Shown: positions 19,697 through 28,147 of the stretch, piece by piece
How the letters are laid out: every line of letters starts with the position of its first letter
How positions within the stretch are numbered: the stretch's first letter is position 1
Source: Oceanospirillum sp047518265
Lineage (GTDB): Bacteria; Pseudomonadota; Gammaproteobacteria; Pseudomonadales; Halomonadaceae
DNA length: 64,000 nucleotides
Direction of reading: 5' to 3'
Assembly: GCA_047518265.1 (NCBI GenBank)
Contig: JAKZRG010000053.1
Span: forward strand, 1 to 64,000
Notes under the pieces: generated by a model
Seen by the model: the letters and a program-made list of their open reading frames with translations, nothing else
Databases searched by the model: none
What the model was told of the DNA's origin: nothing
Program-made: the position numbers and the translations under genes

Positions 19697-21222
19697 TGAT
19701 GCAGCATTTACCGATTTTACCGATTTTATTCCCTTTATTTACCGGTGCCTTACTGCTGCTACCACCGTTTCATAACACCATGGCTAAGCAGCGCTCACTG
19801 GCGATTATCTCCGCTTCATTTCAAATGATTATCGCCTTTGTCTTACTGCTTACAGCAGATCAACAAGGCACTCAAATGTATGTGCTGGGTGATTGGCAGC
19901 CCCCTTTTGGCATAGTACTGATTGCCGATCGTATTTCTACCTTAATGGTATTGCTCACTAGCGTACTATTCATGGGAGCACTACTTTACGCTTGTGCAGG
20001 ACACGACAAAGAAGGTGAATACTTCCATCCATTATTTATGTTCCAGATAATGGGGATTAATGGTGCTTTCTTAACCGGCGATATTTTCAACCTATTTGTC
20101 TTCTTTGAAGTATTACTGATTGCCTCTTATGCCTTGCTAATACACGGTGGCGGTAAACAAAAAACCCAGTCCGCAGTACACTATGTCATTCTAAACTTAA
20201 TTGGCTCTAGCCTATTTCTGTTTGGCCTAGGTATTTTATATGGCACCTTGGGATCACTGAATATCGCTGATATGGCGTTACGCATACGTGAACTCGAAGG
20301 CGGTGAAGCCATATTGGCGAAAGCAGGTGGTTTATTATTACTGCTTGTTTTTGGCCTAAAAGCCGCGTTGTTGCCTCTTCACTTCTGGTTGCCTCGCACT
20401 TACTCATCAGCCAGTGCACCCGTTGCCGCTCTTTTTGCCATTATGACCAAAGTTGGGGTCTACAGTATTCTGCGAATACATACTCTGATTTTTGGCCCTG
20501 AATCTGGTGAACTTGCTAATATCGCCACACCTTGGTTATGGCCTCTTGGCCTTTTGACGCTAGCTATAGGTACTATTGGTGTTTTAGCCAGTCCCGGTTT
20601 AAAACTATTAACGGCAAATATGGTAGTTGTCTCAGCAGGCACTCTATTAATAGCAGCAGCTTTACAATCAGAACTCGCTACAGGAGCAGCGCTCTATTAT
20701 ATACTGCACAGCACCCTAATCACGGGGGCTATGTTCTTGTTAGCCGATGTTATAGCAAGGCAACGGGGTAAGGCTGAAGATCGCTTCGTAAAATCTCGGG
20801 CTGTCGTACAACCCAAGATATTAGGCATCGCTTTTATTATATGCGCATTAGCCGTTATCGGTATGCCACCACTTTCTGGCTTTGTTGGCAAAGTGCTTAT
20901 CATGCAAGCGGCAGAAAGTACTGCTGATAAAATGTGGATCTGGCCTCTTATTCTAATGAGTGGTTTAGTATCTCTTGTGGCACTTTCCCGTGCGGGCACG
21001 ACTATTTTTTGGCGTACAACCTCAGCCTCCGGTGAAGAAGAGAGAATTCATCCATTTGAACTGATGGGTATTGCATTACTGCTAACAGCATCCCCTCTTC
21101 TTGTTATTTTTGGTGCTCAGGTTACTGAAATTACATCTCAAGCCGCCGCTCAATTATTTGATTTCAGCCAATCGGTTAATGCTTTACTTCCATTATCTCA
21201 AGATCAGGGAGGCCGCTTATGA
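19696..21222 (+). CDS. mrpD: Mrp Na+/H+ antiporter subunit D
   Basis: The protein of about 508 residues is a NuoM/NuoN-like antiporter subunit with around 14 helices and the signature HFWLPRTYSSASAPVAALFA near residues 225-245. ATG 19696 overlaps the mrpC stop as TGATG, and AGGAAG at 19688-19693 is its Shine-Dalgarno. ATG 19699 is equally possible, while GTG 19693 would sit inside the Shine-Dalgarno. It works with MrpA in ion translocation. Confidence 0.94.
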   Translation: MMQHLPILPILFPLFTGALLLLPPFHNTMAKQRSLAIISASFQMIIAFVLLLTADQQGTQMYVLGDWQPPFGIVLIADRISTLMVLLTSVLFMGALLYACAGHDKEGEYFHPLFMFQIMGINGAFLTGDIFNLFVFFEVLLIASYALLIHGGGKQKTQSAVHYVILNLIGSSLFLFGLGILYGTLGSLNIADMALRIRELEGGEAILAKAGGLLLLLVFGLKAALLPLHFWLPRTYSSASAPVAALFAIMTKVGVYSILRIHTLIFGPESGELANIATPWLWPLGLLTLAIGTIGVLASPGLKLLTANMVVVSAGTLLIAAALQSELATGAALYYILHSTLITGAMFLLADVIARQRGKAEDRFVKSRAVVQPKILGIAFIICALAVIGMPPLSGFVGKVLIMQAAESTADKMWIWPLILMSGLVSLVALSRAGTTIFWRTTSASGEEERIHPFELMGIALLLTASPLLVIFGAQVTEITSQAAAQLFDFSQSVNALLPLSQDQGGRL

Positions 21223-21722
21223 GTATTTTTCAGAGATCTCGTTTTTTCCCGATGCCCATTCATAGCCTACTCCTTTTTGTAGTTTGGCTATTACTAAACG
21301 ACACCTTTGCCTTTGGTCACATTGTGCTTGGTAGCTTTCTTGCCATAGGTATCCCCCTTCTAGTAGCAGGGCTTGCTACCGAACAACCCTCAATAAAAAA
21401 ACCTGGACTCGCTGTACGCTATTTCTTCCTTGTATTGTGGGATATTTTTGTAGCCAATTTTGAAGTCGCCATGAAAGTACTTAGCCCGATGGAAAAGCTA
21501 AAACCAGGTATGGTGGCCGTTCCATTGGATATCCAGTCAGATCTTGGTATCACGCTATTTGCCAGCACGATATCTCTGACACCAGGCACCGTGAGTGCTG
21601 AAGTGTCAGAAGATAAACTCTGGCTCTACGTGCACGCTCTCGATATGGATAGCGAACAAGCGCTTATTGATGAGGTAAAGCAACGTTATGAGGCGCCACT
21701 GAAGGAGATTCTAGGATGTTAG
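21219..21722 (+). CDS. mrpE: Mrp Na+/H+ antiporter subunit E
   Basis: The 167-residue MrpE protein has an N-terminal pair of helices and a soluble C-terminal part with the typical stretch STISLTPGTVSAEV. ATG 21219 overlaps the mrpD stop (ATGA), with AGGGAGG just upstream. The C-terminus overlaps the mrpF start by 7 bp. MrpE is needed for full assembly and activity of the complex in studied systems. Confidence 0.94.
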   Translation: MSIFQRSRFFPMPIHSLLLFVVWLLLNDTFAFGHIVLGSFLAIGIPLLVAGLATEQPSIKKPGLAVRYFFLVLWDIFVANFEVAMKVLSPMEKLKPGMVAVPLDIQSDLGITLFASTISLTPGTVSAEVSEDKLWLYVHALDMDSEQALIDEVKQRYEAPLKEILGC

Positions 21723-21985
21723 ATTGGTCCATCACTGCAGTAGCCGTTCTGATTTGCGCCGCACTCTTTATCAATCTATGGCGCTTGATTATTGGCCCAA
21801 CGGTACAAGATAGAATTTTGGCACTGGATACCATGTACATTAACAGTATTGCGTTAATCGTACTTTATGGTATCCGCGAAGGTACCTCCCTCTATTTCGA
21901 AGCAGCGCTTATGATCGCCATGCTGGGTTTCGTGAGTACATCTGCACTGTGTAAATATCTTTTACGTGGCGACATTATTGAATAG
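21716..21985 (+). CDS. mrpF: Mrp Na+/H+ antiporter subunit F
   Basis: The 89-residue protein has three helices and the family motif GPTVQDRILALDT after the first helix. It overlaps the end of mrpE and is followed 8 bp later by mrpG. Length and position match MrpF/PhaF. Confidence 0.94.
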   Translation: MLDWSITAVAVLICAALFINLWRLIIGPTVQDRILALDTMYINSIALIVLYGIREGTSLYFEAALMIAMLGFVSTSALCKYLLRGDIIE

Positions 21986-21993
21986 GTACTGAT

Positions 21994-22377
21994 ATGGATT
22001 CTTGGATTGAAATTATAGTTGCCTGCATATTATTCGTCGGCGGCCTCTTTATGTTTATCGGTTCAGTGGGCTTAGTCCGCCTACCGGATATATACACCAG
22101 ACTACATGCTCCAACCAAAGCAACCACTCTGGGTATTGCAGGTATATTGCTTTCTTCCTGTATTTTATTCAGCGTTAAGCACGGTACGATCTCCATCAAT
22201 GAATGGTTAATCACTTTGTTTTTGCTCATTACAGCACCAGTTACCGCAAATATGATTGCAAAAACAGCCTTACACCATGAATTGAAGATGTTACGACGCT
22301 CAAAAGGTCATGATTTACTGGAACCGGCCCGCCATAGAACAGGCCCAGAAGGTAAGCAAGACGATAAAAATCAATAA
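21994..22377 (+). CDS. mrpG: Mrp Na+/H+ antiporter subunit G
   Basis: The 127-residue protein has three helices and the MrpG signature GLVRLPDIYTRLHAPTKATTLG. It is the last operon gene and is followed by a strong inverted repeat. The hydrophilic basic tail after about residue 95 is typical. All subunits of a group-2 Mrp complex are present. Confidence 0.94.
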   Translation: MDSWIEIIVACILFVGGLFMFIGSVGLVRLPDIYTRLHAPTKATTLGIAGILLSSCILFSVKHGTISINEWLITLFLLITAPVTANMIAKTALHHELKMLRRSKGHDLLEPARHRTGPEGKQDDKNQ

Positions 22378-22384
22378 GAACGAA

Positions 22385-22412
22385 CCTGACAGGCTCTCAT
22401 AAGCCTGTCAGG
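22385..22412 (+). terminator. Hairpin after the mrp operon
   Basis: This is a perfect 11-bp inverted repeat (CCTGACAGGCT and AGCCTGTCAGG) with a 6-base loop, starting 7 bp after the mrpG stop. The downstream sequence is pyrimidine-rich but has no long T-run. Confidence 0.7.
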
Positions 22413-22546
22413 CTATCTCTATCAATGTCCTCTATTATTTTAATTATCTATCGCCCGCTAAACCGACCACCAAAATAGATCTTTTACTCCACTTCAGGCA
22501 AAATCAAACGTTTGACTTAACAGTTATGTAAATTCAGGGGAAACAA

Positions 22547-23674
22547 ATGACAAATCAGAAAGTAGTAATTAGCGGTGCCGGTCTGTGGACCCCTGAGCAT
22601 ACGATCAGCAATGAAGAGCTGGTCGACAGTTATAATGGTTATGCTGAAAAGTTTAACCAAGAAAACGCCTCTGAAATCGAAGCTGGGAATATCGATGCTA
22701 AACCTTATTCCAGCGCCGCGTTTATCGAAAAGGCCTCTGGTATTAAGTCTCGATTTGCCTATACAAAAGAAGGTGTTTTAGATACTAATCGAATGCGCCC
22801 AAAGCTATCAGAGCGCAATGATGACGAGTTATCCCATCAGGCTGAGATGGCCTTAGCTGCGGCAAAAAAAGCCCTGACTGAAGCGAAGAAAAGCCCAAAT
22901 GACATTGATGCCGTTATTGTCTCTTGTGCCTACACCCAACGCGCCTATCCCGCTATCGCCATTGAAGTCCAAGCAGCATTAGATATTGAAGGCTTTGCTT
23001 TTGATATGCTGGTAGCCTGCTCCGCCGCCACATTCGCTCTACACCGCGCCTATGAAATGGTAGCAGCAGGCACAGCCAAAGCGGTCCTGGTGATCAATCC
23101 AGAGTTAACATCTGCACAAGTAAACTATAAAGACAGGGACAGCCATTTTATTTTTGGTGATGTTGCAACAGCCACCATTATCGAAAGCGCAGAAACGTGC
23201 CAATCAGAGCATAGCTATGAAATATTAGGCATCAAGGCTCAGACTCAATATTCCAGTAATATTCGCTCTAATTTTGGTTATCTATCCCACGTCACTGATA
23301 GCGATCCTTACGCAACCGATAAACTCTTTCATCAGAATGGTCGCAAAGTCTTTAAAGAAGTCTGCCCAATGGCCGCTGAACACATCAGCAAACATGTAGA
23401 AACAGTAGGGCTAACAAATGAACAGATAGGTCGCTGGTGGTTGCACCAAGCCAATATCAATATGAATACACTGATCGGTAAGAAACTGCTCGGACGATTG
23501 CCATCCGATAAAGAGGCGCCCATCGTACTTGATCAATACGCCAATACCGCCTCAGCAGGTTCATTAATTGCATTTAACCTGCACCATAAAGACCTACAAT
23601 CAGGGGATTACGGCGTTATCTGTTCTTTTGGAGCGGGATATTCGATTGGTAGCCTGGTTATTAAAAAGCAATAA
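22547..23674 (+). CDS. Beta-ketoacyl-ACP synthase III-like enzyme (PA3286 type)
   Basis: The 375-residue thiolase-fold protein has the KAS III triad Cys158 (LVACSAATFA), His300 (WWLHQANINMN) and Asn333 (YANTASAGS). It is longer than housekeeping FabH (about 320) because of an insertion around residues 30-90 containing EAGNIDAKPYSSAAFIEKASGI. That layout matches the Pseudomonas PA3286 group, which condenses medium-chain acyl-CoA such as octanoyl-CoA with malonyl-ACP and so feeds beta-oxidation products into fatty acid synthesis. It stands alone between two hairpins, so it is probably monocistronic. Confidence 0.88.
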   Translation: MTNQKVVISGAGLWTPEHTISNEELVDSYNGYAEKFNQENASEIEAGNIDAKPYSSAAFIEKASGIKSRFAYTKEGVLDTNRMRPKLSERNDDELSHQAEMALAAAKKALTEAKKSPNDIDAVIVSCAYTQRAYPAIAIEVQAALDIEGFAFDMLVACSAATFALHRAYEMVAAGTAKAVLVINPELTSAQVNYKDRDSHFIFGDVATATIIESAETCQSEHSYEILGIKAQTQYSSNIRSNFGYLSHVTDSDPYATDKLFHQNGRKVFKEVCPMAAEHISKHVETVGLTNEQIGRWWLHQANINMNTLIGKKLLGRLPSDKEAPIVLDQYANTASAGSLIAFNLHHKDLQSGDYGVICSFGAGYSIGSLVIKKQ

Positions 23675-23770
23675 GCTTCATTACTGATTTCACTGCTTTT
23701 CATAATCTGAAATTATTTAAACGGGTAAATCCAGTCTTTTATCTCAACTATCTTTAACATTGAAACAAAA

Positions 23771-23811
23771 AAGCCTGATGTCACCTTATAGAAAGAATGA
23801 CATCAGGCTTT
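23771..23811. terminator. Bidirectional terminator
   Basis: The arms AAGCCTGATGTCA and TGACATCAGGCTT are perfect (13 bp) with a 14-base loop. An A-run precedes and T's follow. It lies between the convergent KAS III-like and kamA-family genes and can serve both. Confidence 0.8.
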
Positions 23812-23834
23812 CAATTACTTAGTCAGCAAAGTAT

Positions 23835-25166
23835 TTATTCTTCAAAGAAGAACTTTTCCTCACCAAAAGCAGGTTTCAGATGATGCAACCAAGTTGCCTT
23901 TTCATCATACTGAGCAAAAAATGGACGCTGTACCCAATCAGGATTACGACCCTGAATAAAGCGTAATACAAACACCTTCTCGCCACGAATCTCAGCTACA
24001 CCTTGAATCTCAACCTTACCCGGCATAGCACTCATGGATGGACCACGAGCTGTACGAGCAATACCACTCACTTGCTTCATCGCATCACGGTAAGTATTCC
24101 AGGCTTGAGCCAGAGGCACTTCAAAGTAGTGCTGAGCGCCAGTATCACGCTCAACAAACATATAATATGGCTGAATCCCCATATCAACTTGCGCCTGCCA
24201 CATCTTGGCCCAATCATCAGCCTCAGTATTAATATGGTTCAGCAAAGGTCCCTGACTGCGAATTTGCGCACCCGTGGCACGAATCCGTTTCACGGCTTGG
24301 CGGTGAATATCTGTTTCCATTTCACGCCAGTGATTATAATGCGCCATAAACGCCAAGTTTTTGCCCGCAGCAATCACATCACTGAACAGTTCCATCAAAT
24401 CATCGGCATCTGGATCCGTTACAAAGCGGTATGGCCAGAAGGTTAACGCCTTAGAACCAATCCGGATCGTACGAATATGATCAAACTCTGGCGTCAGCAG
24501 TGGCTCCAGATAAGCTCGCAGGTTTTTAGTCTTCATCACCATAGGATCACCACCGGTGATCAGTACATCAGTGACTTCCGGGTGCTCACGTAGATAATCC
24601 TGAAGCTGACCTGACTCTTTAGCCGCAATTTTCAGCGAGCTATCACCGACAAACTGTGCCCAACGGAAGCAAAAAGTACAGTAACTGTGACAGACCTGGC
24701 CTGAACTAGGGAAAAACAGCACTGTTTCGTTATATTTGTGCTGAATGCCTTGAACCGGCTCACCATTAACTTTTGGAATATTATGCTCAAGCTGACCTGC
24801 TGGATGAGGGTTTAATGCCTCACGTACATCAGATACAGTTTGCTTCAACAGCTCTTTATCACCAGAATCTTTCGCCTGTTTAACCTGATCAAAATGTTCC
24901 GGCTTCAGCATTCCTCTCTGAGGAAAGGTCAGCTGAAATATTGGATCAGCAACAGGATTAGTCCAATCAATCAGCTCATCAATTACGTACTGATTCACTC
25001 TGAATGGTAATACCTCCGCCACGATTTCCATTTCATCTCTAATGGCTTCAGGCAGAAGGTTTAATTGCTCAATTTTTTCCAAATGGCGAGCAGTATACAC
25101 TTTGAATTTAGGTGCGGTTTCGGCATTAACAGCCTGAGCAGTATCGATAATTTCCTGACTTGTCAT
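23835..25166 (-). CDS. KamA-family radical SAM protein (lysine 2,3-aminomutase-like)
   Basis: The 443-residue protein has the radical SAM iron-sulfur motif C-x3-C-x2-C in CHSYCTFCF, a GGDP motif (VLITGGDPM) and a C-terminal PGKVEIQG segment that probably bears the PLP lysine. The length fits lysine 2,3-aminomutase rather than the shorter EF-P modifying EpmB (about 340). In the family the reaction converts L-lysine to beta-lysine, which marine bacteria use for the osmolyte N-acetyl-beta-lysine. No AblB-like acetyltransferase is adjacent, so substrate and role are inferred. ATG 25166 has an AAGAGAG Shine-Dalgarno. Confidence 0.87.
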   Translation of the reverse strand: MTSQEIIDTAQAVNAETAPKFKVYTARHLEKIEQLNLLPEAIRDEMEIVAEVLPFRVNQYVIDELIDWTNPVADPIFQLTFPQRGMLKPEHFDQVKQAKDSGDKELLKQTVSDVREALNPHPAGQLEHNIPKVNGEPVQGIQHKYNETVLFFPSSGQVCHSYCTFCFRWAQFVGDSSLKIAAKESGQLQDYLREHPEVTDVLITGGDPMVMKTKNLRAYLEPLLTPEFDHIRTIRIGSKALTFWPYRFVTDPDADDLMELFSDVIAAGKNLAFMAHYNHWREMETDIHRQAVKRIRATGAQIRSQGPLLNHINTEADDWAKMWQAQVDMGIQPYYMFVERDTGAQHYFEVPLAQAWNTYRDAMKQVSGIARTARGPSMSAMPGKVEIQGVAEIRGEKVFVLRFIQGRNPDWVQRPFFAQYDEKATWLHHLKPAFGEEKFFFEE

Positions 25167-25397
25167 AGGCTCTCTTAAAGCTAAAAGGTCTGTTTATAAG
25201 TATTGTGGTCGAACATTATACTGTAAAATCCGTGTTCAGATAGCATCATAATGCTTAGTTCGCTAAACAAATCACCTAAGCTATTATATTTTCGGCAATT
25301 TATTGTGACATTTCTTGATCTTTCATCTATAAATCAAAGAGAGCCATTCCTGTTTGACTGAACTATTTGATTTTAGTCACAAAAGGACAGATTTCAC

Positions 25398-25429
25398 TGC
25401 ATTCTGTTAATAGAATCCCGTAGAATGCA
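25398..25429. promoter_or_regulatory. Inverted repeat upstream of the GGEEF gene
   Basis: TGCATTCT and AGAATGCA form a perfect 8-bp inverted repeat with a 16-base spacer, 31 bp before the start codon. It could be an operator or a leader hairpin. No function can be assigned. Confidence 0.3.
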
Positions 25430-25460
25430 TTCGGTTTCCGACAACTAGCACAGCGGATTT

Positions 25461-27077
25461 ATGAAAAAATTACTTCTAGTAGAAGACAGCACCCTGTTTG
25501 CCAAAGCAATACAGCGGCAGCTTGCTGAAAACAACTATTATGATGTTTATCATGCAGCTTGCTATGAAGATGCAATAAAGCTGCTTCAAGAGCATGACTT
25601 TTTTGTTGCAATCACAGACCTTGTTTTGCCGGATGCAGATCAAGGAGAAATCGTGCATGCTGTTGTTGGTAAAGCTGTACCAGCCATTCCATTGACAGGT
25701 TCAATGAATGAAGCCATGCAACAAAAAATATCTGCCTTACCCATCGTCGACTATGTTGTCAAAAGTGGCATTAGCGATCTTTTTTATGCGGTACGTTTAG
25801 CTGAACTGTTATTGATCACCCACCAAATGCAGGTTCTTATTGTTGATGATTCTTTAGCTAGTCTCGCCTCTATAGGCGCCCTGCTTCAGCCATTGATGTT
25901 TACAATTCATACCGCCCATTCTGGAGCAGAAGCATTAGAGTTAATGCAAAAGCATCCAGAAATCTCATTGGTTGTGACCGATTACGAAATGCCAGAAATG
26001 AACGGACAGGAACTTGTCCGTGAAATTCGACGGAGCAGAGATGCTCTTGAACTCCCTATTATTGCCGTCACCGCCCATCGAGACCCTCAATTAGGTGCCA
26101 TCTTTTTAAAAACAGGGGTTAATGACTTCTTAGTAAAACCCTTCTCCCGCGAAGAGTTCATCAGCCGTATTGTAACCTTGGTCAGTAGCCGAGAACGCTT
26201 TAAAGAAATTGATCGCTATACAGATACCATTGATCAATATGTTATTAGCTCACAAACCGACGAAAACGGTATCATTCGCTCTGTTAGCCAAGCGTTCTGT
26301 GATATTTCAGGCTATAGCCGCGAAGAATTGATAGGTAATAAACACAGTATTGTCCGCCACCCTGATATGCCCGCCTCTATCTACGACGATTTATGGCAAA
26401 CGATCAGCAGTGGTAAAGTGTGGCGCGGTGAAGTTAAAAATGCCAAAAAAGATGGTGGATACTACTGGGTCGATGTCAATATTGACCCTCAGTTTGACCA
26501 AGAAGGGCAAATCGTAGGCTACACCGCCGTACGACAAGATATTACGGATAAAAAGCATGTAGAAGAGCTATCCGTAACAGACCCAATGACCGGGCTTTAT
26601 AATCGCCGTCACTTCGGCCAACAGTTTGACATCCTGGCAACAAAAGCCTTTGAGGATAACAAGCTACTGGTCTTCCAAATTTTTGATGTCGATAAATTTA
26701 AACAATATAACGATAACTATGGCCACCAAGCAGGCGATGACGTATTAATCGGCATTGGCCAAACCATGAAAACAACCGCCAAAGAGCATGACGCCCTAGC
26801 TTATCGTCTAGGTGGTGAAGAGTTTGCCCTACTATACCAAGCAGAAAACGTAGACAACGCCATACAGTGTGCAGAGGATATGCGCCAAGCGGTAGAAGCC
26901 CTAGGTATTGTTCACGAATATAACGCTGCTGCTAAAGTGGTTACCGCATCATTCGGACTATTTATTTCAAAAAACAGTGCCGATATCGAAACCAGCTACC
27001 AAAAAGGCGATGAAGCGCTATACGAAGCCAAAGAAGGTGGTCGAAACCGTATTGTCACTCTTAAAAATTGGGATTAA
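25461..27077 (+). CDS. REC-REC-PAS-GGEEF response regulator, diguanylate cyclase
   Basis: The 538-residue soluble protein has two receiver domains (about 1-120 with TDLVLPD, and 128-245 with TDYEMPEMNG and LVKPFS), a PAS domain (about 265-370) and a GGDEF domain with active-site RLGGEEF. The first receiver has VVKSG in place of the usual KP. The position of the RxxD inhibitory site before GGEEF reads KEHD, so canonical product inhibition may be weak. It probably makes c-di-GMP in response to phosphorylation by an unlinked kinase. It is followed by the tRNA-Val that borders the island. Confidence 0.92.
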   Translation: MKKLLLVEDSTLFAKAIQRQLAENNYYDVYHAACYEDAIKLLQEHDFFVAITDLVLPDADQGEIVHAVVGKAVPAIPLTGSMNEAMQQKISALPIVDYVVKSGISDLFYAVRLAELLLITHQMQVLIVDDSLASLASIGALLQPLMFTIHTAHSGAEALELMQKHPEISLVVTDYEMPEMNGQELVREIRRSRDALELPIIAVTAHRDPQLGAIFLKTGVNDFLVKPFSREEFISRIVTLVSSRERFKEIDRYTDTIDQYVISSQTDENGIIRSVSQAFCDISGYSREELIGNKHSIVRHPDMPASIYDDLWQTISSGKVWRGEVKNAKKDGGYYWVDVNIDPQFDQEGQIVGYTAVRQDITDKKHVEELSVTDPMTGLYNRRHFGQQFDILATKAFEDNKLLVFQIFDVDKFKQYNDNYGHQAGDDVLIGIGQTMKTTAKEHDALAYRLGGEEFALLYQAENVDNAIQCAEDMRQAVEALGIVHEYNAAAKVVTASFGLFISKNSADIETSYQKGDEALYEAKEGGRNRIVTLKNWD

Positions 27078-27108
27078 GCACTTTTTGCACATTTAATTTA
27101 AAAAAGTG

Positions 27109-27136
27109 TTGCATAACAGAGCCTTATGGGTAAAAT
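27109..27136 (+). promoter_or_regulatory. Promoter of first tRNA-Val
   Basis: TTGCAT and TAAAAT are separated by 16 bp, with the tRNA starting 15 bp after the -10. The second tRNA-Val copy has the same architecture at 35160-35187. Confidence 0.6.
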
Positions 27137-27139
27137 ACG

Positions 27140-27229
27140 CAGCCATAGAGAAGACGTGTAGCTCAGCTGGTTAGAGCACCACCTTGACATGGTGGGGGTC
27201 GTTGGTTCGAATCCGATCACGTCTACCAA
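27140..27229 (+). repeat. 90-bp direct repeat, left copy (tRNA-Val plus leader)
   Basis: The sequence from CAGCCATAGAG through the tRNA to ACCAA is identical to 35191-35280. It includes 12 bp of leader outside the tRNA. The two copies bound the accessory island and are candidate attachment sites, though an ancestral gene duplication would look the same. Confidence 0.75.
27152..27228 (+). tRNA. tRNA-Val (GAC), copy 1
   Basis: The 77-nt cloverleaf closes: acceptor AGACGTG with CACGTCT, D stem GCTC/GAGC, anticodon stem CCACC/GGTGG around TTGACAT (anticodon GAC at 27236-equivalent loop centre, bases 27186-27188), a T arm with TTCGAAT, and an encoded CCA end. It is identical to the copy at 35203. 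Confidence 0.97.
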
Positions 27230-27241
27230 GTTCTTAAAAAA

Positions 27242-27272
27242 AACAGCAACTTACGGGTTGCTGTTTTTTTTT
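27242..27272 (+). terminator. Terminator after tRNA-Val copy 1
   Basis: AACAGCAAC and GTTGCTGTT form a 9-bp stem around TTACGG, followed by a run of T's. Confidence 0.85.
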
Positions 27273-27282
27273 GCCTTTTCGA

Positions 27283-27329
27283 ACTCACTATTTACTCACT
27301 ATTATTTCCCACATACAGCCCACTATTGA
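27283..27329. repeat. Short ACTCACTATT repeats next to the tRNA
   Basis: ACTCACTATTT and ACTCACTATTA are head to tail (27283-27304), and a related CCCACTATTG follows at 27320-27329. Clustered short direct repeats beside a tRNA attachment site resemble phage integrase arm sites. No integrase gene is present, so this is a suggestion. Confidence 0.35.
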
Positions 27330-27448
27330 CTCACGACCCTCACACCCAGCCGACCAGCCAAGGCACTAAAAAACACCCGCGCATAGCCAGACTCTACCAG
27401 CAGGGGCAGGTTAAGCAGCCGCGCGGATAGATGGGGGAAGTTTTTCAT
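27323..27448 (-). pseudogene. N-terminal stub of lambda gpC-type head maturation protease
   Basis: From ATG 27448 the 41-codon frame contains NFPHLSARLLN and later YARVFFSALAGRLG, then a stop. This matches the first residues of the lambda gpC (S49 peptidase) family, where NLPH, NEPL and ARVFFCALAGQLG occur in the same order and spacing. The peptidase domain is missing; a full protein exceeds 400 residues. The fragment ends in the short repeats beside tRNA-Val, as if the rest of the prophage was deleted. The portal gene that normally precedes gpC directly lies 4.5 kb away. Confidence 0.72.
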
Positions 27449-27498
27449 GGAGATTCCTAAGGGATTGGGTAAACAAGATTTGAAGGAATTTCAGACAT

Positions 27499-27527
27499 AA
27501 AAAAAGGCGGTCAATTTGACCACCTTT
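27499..27527 (-). terminator. Terminator after tumA and the small basic gene
   Basis: On the minus strand AAAGGTGGTCAA pairs with TTGACCGCCTTT (one mismatch), followed by a T-run. It closes the minus-strand unit of the TumE/TumA and small basic genes. Confidence 0.75.
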
Positions 27528-27547
27528 CGGAATTTTTTAGCGGGAGC

Positions 27548-27715
27548 TTAAGCAGTAGCAACCTGTCTGATAATACGCTTTCTTCGGACAGAGCCCTCTG
27601 GCGTTTTGGCTATACGACGCTCTTTGCGACGCTTTTCTTCAGATTCGATCATCTCCTTCGCACTGACTCTTTTAGCCTCTTGCGGAGGAGAAGTCGTATA
27701 ACCTGCGTATTTCAT
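27548..27715 (-). CDS. Small basic protein of unknown function
   Basis: The 55-residue protein is rich in Lys, Arg and Glu (EEKRRKERR, VRRKRIIR) with no membrane segment. ATG 27715 has GGAGAGG just upstream. A longer TTG reading from 27799 would overlap tumA and is not preferred. It lies 28 bp after tumA on the same strand and before the terminator, so it is probably the third gene of the toxin-antitoxin operon. I do not recognise a family. Confidence 0.6.
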   Translation of the reverse strand: MKYAGYTTSPPQEAKRVSAKEMIESEEKRRKERRIAKTPEGSVRRKRIIRQVATA

Positions 27716-27743
27716 ATTTAGCCTCTCCGAGTTCGCAGATTGA

Positions 27744-28145
27744 TTAAACCGCCATCGCGGTGGAATGATCGTGATGGCTATAGTGTAGGCCAAACTCAAT
27801 CTTAAAATCTGTCGCCTTTACTTTTGGTTCCACTGCTCCGTTAGAACCTTTACGCAGTTCAACAATTTTGTACTTTTCAAGGTTTTTCAAGGTACGAGAC
27901 AAGTTACTTTTTTTACGACTGGAAATCTGTTCCAGCTCTGTCAAAGAGCGCGGCTTATGTTCCGCAATAAGGCGCAACAGTTCCTGATTCTCACTGCTTA
28001 GCACTTGCGCCATAGACTGAACCGATTCGAACCAGACTTTTGGCTCGCTCTTTCTCGGCTTGTATTCACCTTTTGCAATGGCAATTGTTCGTTTCATATA
28101 GTCTTGCCGGGACATAACACCAATCGTCAGAACCTTAGCTCTCAT
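27744..28145 (-). CDS. tumA: TumA-like antitoxin, winged-helix DNA-binding protein
   Basis: The 133-residue protein has a winged helix-turn-helix at about 55-100 (LLRLIAEHKPRSLTELEQ, then SRKKSNLSRTLKNLEKYKIV). It begins 2 bp after the stop of the toxin-like gene, and its GAGGTG Shine-Dalgarno lies inside the toxin's 3' end. The order toxin first, HTH antitoxin second fits the TumE/TumA type. It probably represses its own operon; an inverted repeat lies upstream at 28531-28549. Confidence 0.78.
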   Translation of the reverse strand: MRAKVLTIGVMSRQDYMKRTIAIAKGEYKPRKSEPKVWFESVQSMAQVLSSENQELLRLIAEHKPRSLTELEQISSRKKSNLSRTLKNLEKYKIVELRKGSNGAVEPKVKATDFKIEFGLHYSHHDHSTAMAV

Positions 28146-28147
28146 GA

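Noticed and set aside
27548..27799. 83-codon version of the small basic gene starting at TTG
   Set aside because: The extra N-terminus overlaps tumA and has no Shine-Dalgarno, while the ATG at 27715 has a strong one.
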